Assembly: GCA_039105265.1 (NCBI GenBank)
Contig: JAPFFF010000069.1
Location: 372,001-436,000, forward strand
Direction of reading: 5' to 3'
DNA from: Tritrichomonas musculus
Taxonomy: Eukaryota > Parabasalia > Tritrichomonadida > Tritrichomonadidae
Length of the DNA stretch: 64,000 nucleotides
The notes under the pieces were generated by a model. That model was not told the origin of the DNA, ran no database searches, and saw nothing but the letters and a program-made list of their open reading frames with translations. Of this stretch, positions 20,401-29,000 are shown in pieces; position 1 is the first letter of the stretch; each line of letters starts with the position of its first letter. A program made the position numbers and the translations under genes.

Positions 20401-22544
20401 ACTCAGAAGCACGCTGCAATGAATTGAGAAAGACGCTCGACAATGCACAAAAGGCAGCCAAAGCTGACCACGACAAATTAGTCAGTGACATTGAAAGTGC
20501 CAAGAACGCAGCCAAAGCAGACCACGACAAGATGGCCTCTGAAATCACCAGCACCAAGAACGCAGCCAAAGCCGACCACGACAAACTTTCAGGCGACATT
20601 GCAAAGCTCAACAAGTCATTGGCTGACGCACAGGCTAAGAATGCCGAGCTCACTAAGACATTGGCTGCTGAACAGCAAAAGGCACAGCAGGACCACGCTG
20701 CTCTTACACAACAAATCGACCAATTGAAGAGAGATGCAGAAACTCAAAAAGCAAACTTCAACACAGAAATGGCACGCGTCAAGAATGCAGCACAATCCGA
20801 TCACGACAACCTTTCAAACGAAATCAATCACCAGAAACAATTGCTGGCTGACTCAGAGTCACACTGCAACGAATTGAGATCATCACTTTCAGAACAACAA
20901 CAGCGTGCCAAGGCAGACCACGACAGCCTCAATGCACAAATTGAAAGCGCCAGGAGGGATGCACAGGCAGATCACACCAAACTTTGCTCTGAAATCGACA
21001 GAGTCAAGAATGATGCACAGAACGAGCGCAACCGCCTCAACAGTGAAATTGACAAACTAAGAAGCGCACTGTCAACATCCGAGTCACAGAAGAACGATCT
21101 TTCTAACAAACTTGCTTCAGCACAGCAACAAGCGCAATCAGAGCACGACAGACTCACCTCAGAAATCGAGAACACGAAGAATGCCGCAGCAGCAGATCAC
21201 GCCAGCCTTTCATCAGAAATCCAACACTTGAAGCAATCATTGTCTGAGTCCGAGAAACACTGCGACGAACTAAGAAACACGGTCCAGGAAACAGAGAGGC
21301 GCACACAAGCCGACCACGACAAACTTGTCGGCGAAATGGACAGAGCAAGAAGTGACGCACAGAGCCAAATCAGCAACCTCAACAGCCAGATCGACAACCT
21401 CAAAGGCCAGTTGGCTGACGCAGTTGCAAAGAAGAACCAACTCACGAGCAGATTAGAAGCAGCCGAGAAGCAGGCGCAGGCCGACCAAGCCAGATTCAAT
21501 GCAGAAGTTGAGAAGATGAGGAAGGACGCACAAGCTGACCACGACAACCTCGCACACGAAATCGAACGTGTCAGAAATGAATCGCAAACTAAAATCAGCA
21601 ACCTCACTGGCGAAATCGACCACCTCAGGAAGGCCCTGGCTGACTCAGAATCCCGCAGCAACGAAGTCAAGAAGTCACTCGCTGACGCACAAAAGGCCGC
21701 CAAAGCAGATCACGACTCGCTTTGCGCACAAATCGAGAAACTCAAGAAGGACGCAGCAGCCGACCACGCCAAACTCGCAGATGAAATCGCAAATCTCAAG
21801 AAGTCGTTGGCCGATGCAACCGCCAAGAATTCACAGCTCACAACAACGTTGGCAACAACACAACAACGCGCCAAAGAAGACCACGATAAACTCACTGCCG
21901 AAATCGACCATCTCAAGAAGGACGCTGCTGCTGATCGTGGCAAACTCACAGCCGAAATTGAACGCTTGAAGAAGGCACTGGCCGAAGCCGAAACTAGAGC
22001 CAAAGCTGACCACGACAAACTTGTTGCTCAAGTCGAACAAACAAAGAAAGATGCAGCCGCAGATCACGCTAAACTCTGCCAACAAATGGACAAGGCCAAG
22101 GCCGATGCTAAAGCTGACCACGACAAACTTTCTGCAGAAATCGAGCGCTTGAAGAAGCAGTTGGCTGACGCACTCAGAAAGGCGCAAGAAGACAGCAACA
22201 AGAACTTGGCTGAAATCGAACGTCTTAAGAAATTGCTCGCTGAGACACAACAGAAAGCCAAGAAGGATCATGACGACCTCTCAGCAGAAATCGAAAGACT
22301 CAAGAAGTTGCTCGCTGACACACAAAAGAAGGCGAAAGAAGACCACGACAAACTTCAAGCAGAAATCGATCGCTTGAGGAAACAATTGGGCGACACAATC
22401 CTCAAGGCAAAGAAGGATCACGATGACTTAATGAACTTGATCGAACGTTATAAGAAGGGACTAGTCGATATCGACGGTGTTGTTGATGATACACTCACCG
22501 ATCCAAAGGGAGGAGTTCGCCAAAGCAAATCCAACTTTGTTTAA
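17406..22544 (+). CDS. double calponin-homology, giant coiled-coil actin-binding protein
   Basis: The 1712-residue product opens with a tandem calponin-homology pair: CH1 about 10-118 (KVFTRWVNAHL, LSNGVALVELAKVL) and CH2 about 137-240 (NALLEWAIGRT...FQPYGLSMCALLDSY). This is the actin-binding module of the alpha-actinin, filamin and cortexillin group. About 255-535 is a charged helical array of 10-residue units (ERLAKEKAEA, DRIAKQKAEQ). About 540-1690 is a coiled coil of 18-residue units of the type ADHAKLSAEIEKIKKDAA mixed with longer spacers. The end is basic and polar (GGVRQSKSNFV). No EF hands, spectrin repeats or filamin Ig folds are seen, so it is not a standard alpha-actinin. It probably bundles or tethers actin as a long rod. 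Codon use is markedly GC-richer than in neighbours, which suggests high expression. Its 3' part is copied in the array at 47844-64000. Confidence 0.85.
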   Translation: MSLTKVNNDWVPLQKKVFTRWVNAHLNNAAPEVGDITKDLSNGVALVELAKVLTKKDTPRPWKKEPKRNVDQVMNCDLSVDMFTKDGVKLIGISGKDVNDNNEKLILGYVWSLILHYSIGNAVTDDKDNSSTAKKPAKNALLEWAIGRTSNYPNITKFQPYGLSMCALLDSYVPDRINYYKLNPQDAHRNAQLAADVMKELGITVFVYPDDLAANNGNVDEKTLLTQLAAAKVVLDNLKAAPAPAAKETKTVVEDNHAKEEAERIAKEKAEAERLEREKAEAERLAKEKAEADRLAKQKAEQDRIAKQKAEQDRIAKQKADSEQLAKQKAEAERLAKQKAEQDRIAREKAEADRIAKQKAEQQRIIHQQEETQRIQRQKIEQERIQRERAEQERIAKERAEAQAREEKERIARQKAEQERQAIERAEQQRLARQKEEAQRLAKEKAAADAKAEERRVLQRRLEQEKLAREKADQERLAKEKVEAERLAEAERVAKQKAEQEAREKADQLEREKDQAERIAREKSDIESRYQREVASREHLESEIQRLKQQLDETQHNAEKDHDSLVTENDRLKRSLLEAQENARNDHENLSQTIERLTRDAKFEHDNLASEVERLKKDLHDSEARANDLYNRMQQEEQNARADHDKLSQTIDQMKFDAQKDHDNLSSEIERLKRELADTVSQKNDLSAQLADALKQAQQERDSLNAEIDRARKESQSQADHLNGEIEHLKKQLSDSESRCNELRSTIIATQQQAKADHDGLCAQIEKLKKDAADDHANMLKENDGLKKQVADAVAQKNAVSAALADTQKKAQADHDKLTATIEQLKKDAAADHAKLSAEIEKIKKDAAADHANLTNEIAHMKKELADSEARCNELRKTIADNQNLAKADHDKLCQQIEALKKQLADAAAQKNAVSATLADTQKKAQDDHNKLTATIEQLKKDAAAEKAKLSGEIEKLKKDAAADHAALTVEIARINKEAQADHANLCGEIDHAKKAVADSEARCNELRKTLDNAQKAAKADHDKLVSDIESAKNAAKADHDKMASEITSTKNAAKADHDKLSGDIAKLNKSLADAQAKNAELTKTLAAEQQKAQQDHAALTQQIDQLKRDAETQKANFNTEMARVKNAAQSDHDNLSNEINHQKQLLADSESHCNELRSSLSEQQQRAKADHDSLNAQIESARRDAQADHTKLCSEIDRVKNDAQNERNRLNSEIDKLRSALSTSESQKNDLSNKLASAQQQAQSEHDRLTSEIENTKNAAAADHASLSSEIQHLKQSLSESEKHCDELRNTVQETERRTQADHDKLVGEMDRARSDAQSQISNLNSQIDNLKGQLADAVAKKNQLTSRLEAAEKQAQADQARFNAEVEKMRKDAQADHDNLAHEIERVRNESQTKISNLTGEIDHLRKALADSESRSNEVKKSLADAQKAAKADHDSLCAQIEKLKKDAAADHAKLADEIANLKKSLADATAKNSQLTTTLATTQQRAKEDHDKLTAEIDHLKKDAAADRGKLTAEIERLKKALAEAETRAKADHDKLVAQVEQTKKDAAADHAKLCQQMDKAKADAKADHDKLSAEIERLKKQLADALRKAQEDSNKNLAEIERLKKLLAETQQKAKKDHDDLSAEIERLKKLLADTQKKAKEDHDKLQAEIDRLRKQLGDTILKAKKDHDDLMNLIERYKKGLVDIDGVVDDTLTDPKGGVRQSKSNFV
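18175..22470 (+). repeat. coding repeats: 10-residue units, then 18-residue units
   Basis: Within the coiled-coil gene, 30-bp repeats (10 residues) run to about 19010 and 54-bp repeats (18 residues, consensus ADHDKLxxEIExLKKDAx) run to about 22470, interleaved with a longer motif containing LADSEARCNELRKT. They are degenerate but similar enough for unequal exchange; the array copies lack exactly one 18-residue unit relative to this gene. Confidence 0.8.
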
Positions 22545-22992
22545 ATAGATTATAGAATATAGAAATAAACAGATAGAATTATTAATAAATAGAATGATAT
22601 TTTTTTACTTCTTCTTGATAATTATTTTAGACTTCAGAATTAATATTTGTCATTGGCGTCTGATTCATCTTCAAGAAATTCCAGAAGGGAATTTTGAATA
22701 CTTTTCATTTTATCAACAAATGTTTAAGAACTCATTTTCCCAAAATAAAAATTTTTCAAAATTCATGAAATGTGATTTGAAATAATATTTAATATTATTT
22801 GATAAACTAGTAATTTTTTTTATATTTCACTTTTTCAAATTGATTACATCATTGTATTGATATGAAATGAGAATACATAGAATAAAGAATCTAAAAAAAT
22901 ATATTATTTTTTTTCTTATTTTATATTTATTCATAATTTTTCTAATTCAATATCGCGCACACTGTAATCATTACTATTTTTTATTAAATACT
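22545..22992. other. convergent 3' spacer
   Basis: About the first 50 bp after the stop codon match the 3' flank of the gene copies in the right-hand array. The rest is AT-rich. A 63-codon ORF at 22594 has no recognisable features and is not called. Confidence 0.55.
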
Positions 22993-23778
22993 TTAAATGT
23001 CAAGGTCAAAATATTTATCGATTTCCACATTTTTACCTATTCCGAGTCTTGGAGAAAAGACTGATGAAGGAATTATGACACTTGTCAATGCTGAGCATCT
23101 ACTAAAAGCATCATCACCAATTGCTTTCACAGATGATGGGATTTCAATAGATGTAAGCGATGAGCATCCAGCGAAAGCAAATGATCCTATTGAAATCACC
23201 GAAGGAGGAATTTCTACACTTTCCAATGATTTGCATTCGCTGAAGCAGCTATCACTAATCTCTTTCAAAGATGAAGGAATTTCAACATTCATCAGTGACG
23301 AGCATTCGTTGAAAGCAGCAGATCCAATTGACTTTACAGATGAAGGAATCTCGAGGCTTACTAGTGACGAGCACCTGTTGAATACACAATAGCCAATTTC
23401 AGTTACAGATGAAGGAATATTAATTGTTTTCAGCGAAGTACAATTATTGAAAGCACCTGGACAAATCAGAGTAACAGAAGGTGGAATTACGACACTTTCA
23501 AGTGACCAGCATCGATAGAAAATACTGTTTTGAATAACTTTAACAGAGCTGGGAATTTCAACCTCCTTCAGCATTGAGCATTCATTGAATGAAAATCCAC
23601 CAATATACTCAACAGATTCTGGAATTTCAATCCTCTCCAAAGAAGAACATTCACTGAATGCCCTGTCGCCAATAGATGTCACCGATGGAGGAATTGTGAC
23701 ACTTGTTAATAATGAGCATTCAGCGAAAGCTTCATTTTCAATTACTCTGACAGAATCTGGCATTTTTACTTCTTTCAA
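22993..23778 (-). CDS. BspA-type LRR half of a split kinase-LRR gene
   Basis: About 261 codons encode some 11 regular 23-residue BspA/TpLRR repeats (consensus LTSIEIPSSVKxIGxxAFxxCSS), ending DKYFDLDI. The open frame begins without ATG (TTG), overlaps the end of the kinase ORF by 4 bp, and upstream of its first codon already reads IFKGCKKL, the expected continuation of an LRR in progress (AF-KGC). It is therefore best explained as the 3' half of the kinase gene, separated by one frame slip in TTTTT near 23797-23801. The LRRs would be a ligand- or partner-binding region. Alternatives are a sequencing indel, programmed frameshifting, or a fresh mutation. Confidence 0.75.
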   Translation of the reverse strand: MKEVKMPDSVRVIENEAFAECSLLTSVTIPPSVTSIGDRAFSECSSLERIEIPESVEYIGGFSFNECSMLKEVEIPSSVKVIQNSIFYRCWSLESVVIPPSVTLICPGAFNNCTSLKTINIPSSVTEIGYCVFNRCSSLVSLEIPSSVKSIGSAAFNECSSLMNVEIPSSLKEISDSCFSECKSLESVEIPPSVISIGSFAFAGCSSLTSIEIPSSVKAIGDDAFSRCSALTSVIIPSSVFSPRLGIGKNVEIDKYFDLDI

Positions 23779-25295
23779 TTTCTTGCATCCTTTAAAAATG
23801 CCGCTGGAACTTTTTGAATAAAATCAGGCAGTTTAGCAATTGAAATAAAACCACTGATAACTTTTTCTCTAATTTCTCTACATTTTATTTCAAGTTGATT
23901 CTGAATTCTTTCTTTTTTTGATGGCTGTTCAATATAGTCTTGCTTCAATTGTTTGATTTCTTCTTGAAGAAGTGAAATCTCTTTTTTTTGGTTTGAATTT
24001 TCAGTTGTTATTTGGTCAATGGACTCTATCAGTTCATTTATTTTGTTTTGCTGTTGTTTGATTGTTTCCATTAGCAATTCGTTGCTTTTTTCAACCATTT
24101 CTCTAAGCTGTGTTATCTCATCTTCATTCTTGTCGATTCTTGTTTTATCGTCTGATATCTCATCAATATAATAAAACAAATCATCCTCATCGACGCCATC
24201 AAAACAGTAACAATTGTCCAATGATCTGTTCATTTCATTTCTATTTCGCAAACTCAGTTTTTCAAAAATTTCTTCAAATGTCGGCCTGTCTTTTGGATCA
24301 CGACTCCAACAACTTTCAATCATTTCTTTGAAATTTGGATTAATTGAATCCGATGGATCAAAAGTTGGTCGAAGTCCGTTCATAATATTTTGAGCAAAAA
24401 AAAATGCATTAAAATCGTCAGCTTCAAGTAGCTCTTTATAAGCCATTTTTCCGGTGACAACTTCGTACATCAAAACACCAAATGCGTAAACATCAATTTT
24501 ATTATTATAATATGCATCCCGAAAAAGTTCTGGAGCCATGTATTGAATGGTACCAATTCCTGTAATTGAATTTTCAATAGATTCTTGTGAATAATAAAAT
24601 TTTGAATAGCCAAAGTCAGTTATTTTGGGACGATAGAAATCATCAAGTAAAACATTGTCAGGCTTCAAATCCCGATGCATAATGTGATGACTGTGGAGAA
24701 ACATCATCCCTCGCGCAATGCCAACAAGGATGATTTGACGAATTGTGTTGTAATTTGATGGATAACCGTCATCCCACTTTTTCTGAAGAAAATTGGCCAG
24801 TGAACATTTCATCAATTCTGTGAAAATCGTGATTTTATTTTTGCCCCGAAAATCTTTTAATGAGAAGCCTTCAAAATGAATAATCGTAGGATGGCGGGTT
24901 TTAATTAAAATAGAAAGTTCTCGATATTTCATATTTTGTCGAGTTTCTTTATCACTACATTTGTTTTCAATAATTTTCGCTGCATACATTTTACCTGTTG
25001 TTTTTTCTTTGGCAGAATAAACTGAACCAAATCCTCCATCTCCAATTTTTTTAATTCTTGTAAAATCACTTATTTCTAGTTTATAGCGGTTCATAGTTAC
25101 CTGAAATCTTGTTTTTAATGGATCAGCATTTGATAGAAATAAATTTGAGGTTGATTCTGTTGGAGAAATATTTGTATTTGCTTCTGGATTAGGAAGCGGG
25201 CTTGAAGATTTCTTATATGATGATTGTACTTTTGATTTTGGACTTGGTTTGATAATTTTACCTGATGCTTTATCTCGACTATTAAAACTAAGCAT
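23775..25295 (-). CDS. TKL-like protein kinase with coiled coil (5' half)
   Basis: After a 70-residue S/P/N-rich leader the kinase domain runs about 78-350: Gly loop GDGGFG (85-90), Lys 107, HRDLKPDN (207-214), DFG (227-229), APE (254-256) and CWSRDPKDRPTFEEI. All catalytic residues are present. About 390-460 is a predicted coiled coil (ITQLREMVEKSNELLMETIK, NQKKEISLLQEEIKQLKQDY). The frame then reads FISIAKLPDFIQKVPAAF and runs out into LKDARN and a stop, precisely where the neighbouring frame continues with BspA repeats. The intact gene would thus be kinase, coiled coil, LRR, about 765 residues. The kinase alone could still be made. The start is ATG at 25293-25295. Confidence 0.85.
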   Translation of the reverse strand: MLSFNSRDKASGKIIKPSPKSKVQSSYKKSSSPLPNPEANTNISPTESTSNLFLSNADPLKTRFQVTMNRYKLEISDFTRIKKIGDGGFGSVYSAKEKTTGKMYAAKIIENKCSDKETRQNMKYRELSILIKTRHPTIIHFEGFSLKDFRGKNKITIFTELMKCSLANFLQKKWDDGYPSNYNTIRQIILVGIARGMMFLHSHHIMHRDLKPDNVLLDDFYRPKITDFGYSKFYYSQESIENSITGIGTIQYMAPELFRDAYYNNKIDVYAFGVLMYEVVTGKMAYKELLEADDFNAFFFAQNIMNGLRPTFDPSDSINPNFKEMIESCWSRDPKDRPTFEEIFEKLSLRNRNEMNRSLDNCYCFDGVDEDDLFYYIDEISDDKTRIDKNEDEITQLREMVEKSNELLMETIKQQQNKINELIESIDQITTENSNQKKEISLLQEEIKQLKQDYIEQPSKKERIQNQLEIKCREIREKVISGFISIAKLPDFIQKVPAAFLKDARN

Positions 25296-26014
25296 TTTTT
25301 TTAATAATTATTTCAAATTTTTTGAATATGTTATTTTTTATACAAGTTTATCTTTTTATATCTTATTTTTATAATGAATATTAATGGTATTTTCATACTT
25401 ATCATATATTTTATTTTGTTTATTAGTATATTAAACAATTTTCTCTTTTATTAATAAATAAAATTGTAATTGAAACTTATTTGGGCAATCAATCTTTTCT
25501 TTCAAAAAGTCGATACGTTTGAGAAAGAAGACGTTTTTTTTTACATTATAAAAAATATTTTAATTTTATTTTTATACACTTATTTAATAATTTTTTTATT
25601 AATATTTGTTTATATTAATAACCTTCATTCAAATTTAAATAATTATATAATATTAAAAATACACTTATAGTTCAAATAATTAAATTTTTATATGATTTGT
25701 GTTTTATTTTCATAAATAAGTTAGAAAATCGTTTATATAAAATATTAATTATATCTAATTTCATTTACTATTAAAAATATCTATCTATTTCCAAGATTTG
25801 CCAAACTTTTTTTTTAATAGGAAAAAAAAAAAGATCTCTAATACAAGTATTATGGATAAGAATATATGATAAATGACACTCCAGGAAGGTTATCTCCTGC
25901 ATAATGATTGTAAAATCAGGAAGATTAATTTTATATAATAATAGAAAATACGTATGACATAAAAGAGTTTTAAACGCCATTTATTAAATAATAGTCACTT
26001 ATTTCTAATATTAA
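25296..26014. other. AT-rich spacer
   Basis: Between the kinase start and the 3' end of the large membrane protein gene. No gene is supported; small ORFs at 25470 and 25771 are hydrophobic, low in complexity and unlike any family. Confidence 0.55.
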
Positions 26015-29000
26015 CTAGACAAACACAACTAATTTTGATGACAATTGATCAAATGGAATTGTGTAAATTGACTCGTCACTCTCTCCAAGATCAATTGATA
26101 TATCTTGCCTCTCTGTCATATCCAGTATTGCTTGAAATTCTTGCTTCACACTTTCAGAAAATGCTATTTGTCCTTCATCTATTTGGAATAATCTAGCTCT
26201 GAAAAAGTTCATCTCAAGAGGCTGAAATTCGAGATAAAGTTCCTCGTCGTTCACAACGGTCACTTTGAAATCCTTCATAAAATGAACATAAACAGAATAA
26301 ACACAATTTTGCACTTTTGTGTTTTTTATGACATCGTCAATGAGATCACGAATTAAAAGAAGAATGACAACAAGTTTGCAATTCGAATTGCTTGAAAATG
26401 TAATCATTACACCATCAACATTAATTATATGAATCGAAATGGAATTCTGTGAAATATGGTTTGCTGAATTGAAACATTTTTCAATCATCAAAGGCGATAT
26501 TTCATGTGAAATGCGAACAGAGATTATAAAGTTATTACAAAAATTGAATTCATTTTGATCGTTCTTGCTATATTGTTCTGCAAAATATTTTGGTATGAAG
26601 CCATTAAACTTTTGTATCAATAAGTTTTCATTTGTATTCTGAGTGTCAGGTCGATTTTCTTCTATTAAAACCGTTTTTGTTAAACAACCGATTCTTTCAG
26701 ATGAATATCGGAAAATTTTCTTTTTCTTTTCAGTAATGAAAAATTCACAAAGATGACTCATATCGTCAGAATCGCTTGAGTATACTTTTGGGAACAAATC
26801 TGACATTTTCATTGAAATAAGATCATTCAAATTACGATTTATTATTTCTTTCGAGTTATCTGAAACAGAGTAAATATCATCTGTCTTAGTAACAGATGTG
26901 ATGACAAGTGCATTTTGAGGAATTTTATCTTTGATATTTTTTGAATTGTTCTTTGAATTTTTGACAGGAGGATTCAAAAAGTCATCAGGAAAATGGAAGA
27001 GTGAATTAAAAGCTTTCTTCAAAAGTATAGATGCTGAGAACGATACATGAATAACGGTTAACATTAATAAAATTGTGGCAATAATAAAACTTCTTCCATT
27101 CGAAATCTTCATTACAAAGAGATCATTCACGTTTGATAAGAACAAATCTTGGAACAAATCCCATGTGAACAAATAGATGAAAGGAATGCATTGTGTTACA
27201 ATTGTTGAAGTTGCTGTAGATGAATTAATAATTGTATTTAAAGCTGTTTCTAATGACATACATACAATTTCAAAGAAATCATAACAATTTTCATTCTTGA
27301 ATTCACTTAAGTTCTTTAAATCACTCAATATTTCATCAAGTCCATAAATAATTTCATCTCCATTCTCATCAATATTGCCAGGATAAGATGAATTAGAGAT
27401 GTTCTTATCCTTCTTTGGCTGAAAATAATTATTTGTTTTGTACAGCTTTGTTTTTTTAATTCTTTTTTCAAGGATGTCAAATGTAGCATTAAAAAGGATG
27501 AATGAATGATTTGCCAATGATTCTCCATATAAAATTTTTTGGAATGTTTTTTCATGGTTAATCGCAACTACTCTTAAAGGAATTTGAAACATTGCAATGA
27601 CTAAAACAGTGAAGATAAGTGGTGCACATAATAGGATAACAAGATGGAAATATGGATATGATAAGAAGGCTTCTTTTTCAGTTGCTCTTGAAATTAAGAT
27701 TGCTTGTTCACAAATATCATCTTCTTGAAAAGAAATAGAATTTTCTGATTCATAAATACCTTTTGCATTTTCTTCTTCCTCCTCTTCGTTGTCTTCTTCA
27801 GGTGCATTTTCATCATCAAATATAGAATCTTTTTCAGCATTTAATTCACGGTTTGTTTTGTTTTTGTCATTCCTAAAAAACAAGCTAAAGTTATGCTTGG
27901 ATCTATCTAAATTGATAAAATTATTGGAATTAAGTAATGAACGAAGATCTTTGTTAAAATCATATCCATTAACAGTTGTTTCAAGTAGTGGTTCTTCATT
28001 GCTTTCTGTATCATTTGTGTTAGGAATGTTTTCTTTTATATCATAATAGTTTTTATCACTAAAATGGCTCGATGCAAGTGGAATACTTGACAAATTCACA
28101 GATGAATGAGGGCTAGTTATGCTAAAATCAGTTTGATTATCACTTGAATTTTCAACCTTTGCTCTTAAAAGTTCCCATGCTTTTTTACTATCTTGTAGTA
28201 AAAATAATGAAAACAAATGCTTCGAACTTAAAAAGTCAATTTTTTCTGGATCTCTTTGATAAATACAGTTTATTTGAATAATGTAAACAATCCATGAAAC
28301 AGCTGTAAATATACACATAGATATTAATGCAACTTTGCAAATTTTGTAGCCCTCAAGGTCACTTTTATATAATTCTAATAAAATGTTCGTTATTTTTTTT
28401 ATTCTTAAAACTTTATCATAAATATCTTTAAAGGTTGAGATAACTAATGCATCAATATCATTTGCTATTTGATCAAGAACTTCTTGCATTGTGTAGTTTT
28501 TAAGCATATTGTTTGATATGTAATATTCAAAAATGAAAATCATACCAGTTGTCATGCCTTTAAAAGGTTCAAGCTGTGAATAAAAATTGATAATATCAAA
28601 CGGAAGATTGAAAAAAATTTCAAGTAAGTCATCATCATATAAGAAATATTTCTCTTTATAATCTGCATTAACTAATAAATCCGACTTCATGCTATTCAAA
28701 TCATAGTAATTATCGAAATACTTTTCAGTTGAAAAATTAAAAGTTTCTTTCATTGTTTCTTTAAACATAAGCTTTTTGATTTTCGGATAATGTTTCTTTT
28801 GTTTAATCCAAAATGTTAAATTTTCAGAATCCCAATTCTTTAAATATTCATTTGTAAGATATGGAAGATAAATAGAAGAAGAAGCAAAGTATAAAGTTCC
28901 TACTAATCTATTTGATATATTATATAGTTCATCACTGTAAACACGAATTTGGTGATCTTTTATGTACAATTCGCCAATTACATAGAGAAATAAAGCAATA

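Noticed and set aside
22594-22785. 63-codon ORF after the CH gene
   Set aside because: Has an ATG but no recognisable family, lies in the 3' flank, and has AT-driven composition.
23775-23778. LRR ORF as an independent gene
   Set aside because: It has no ATG at its start, and repeat residues are already encoded upstream in the same frame, so it is the continuation of the kinase gene.
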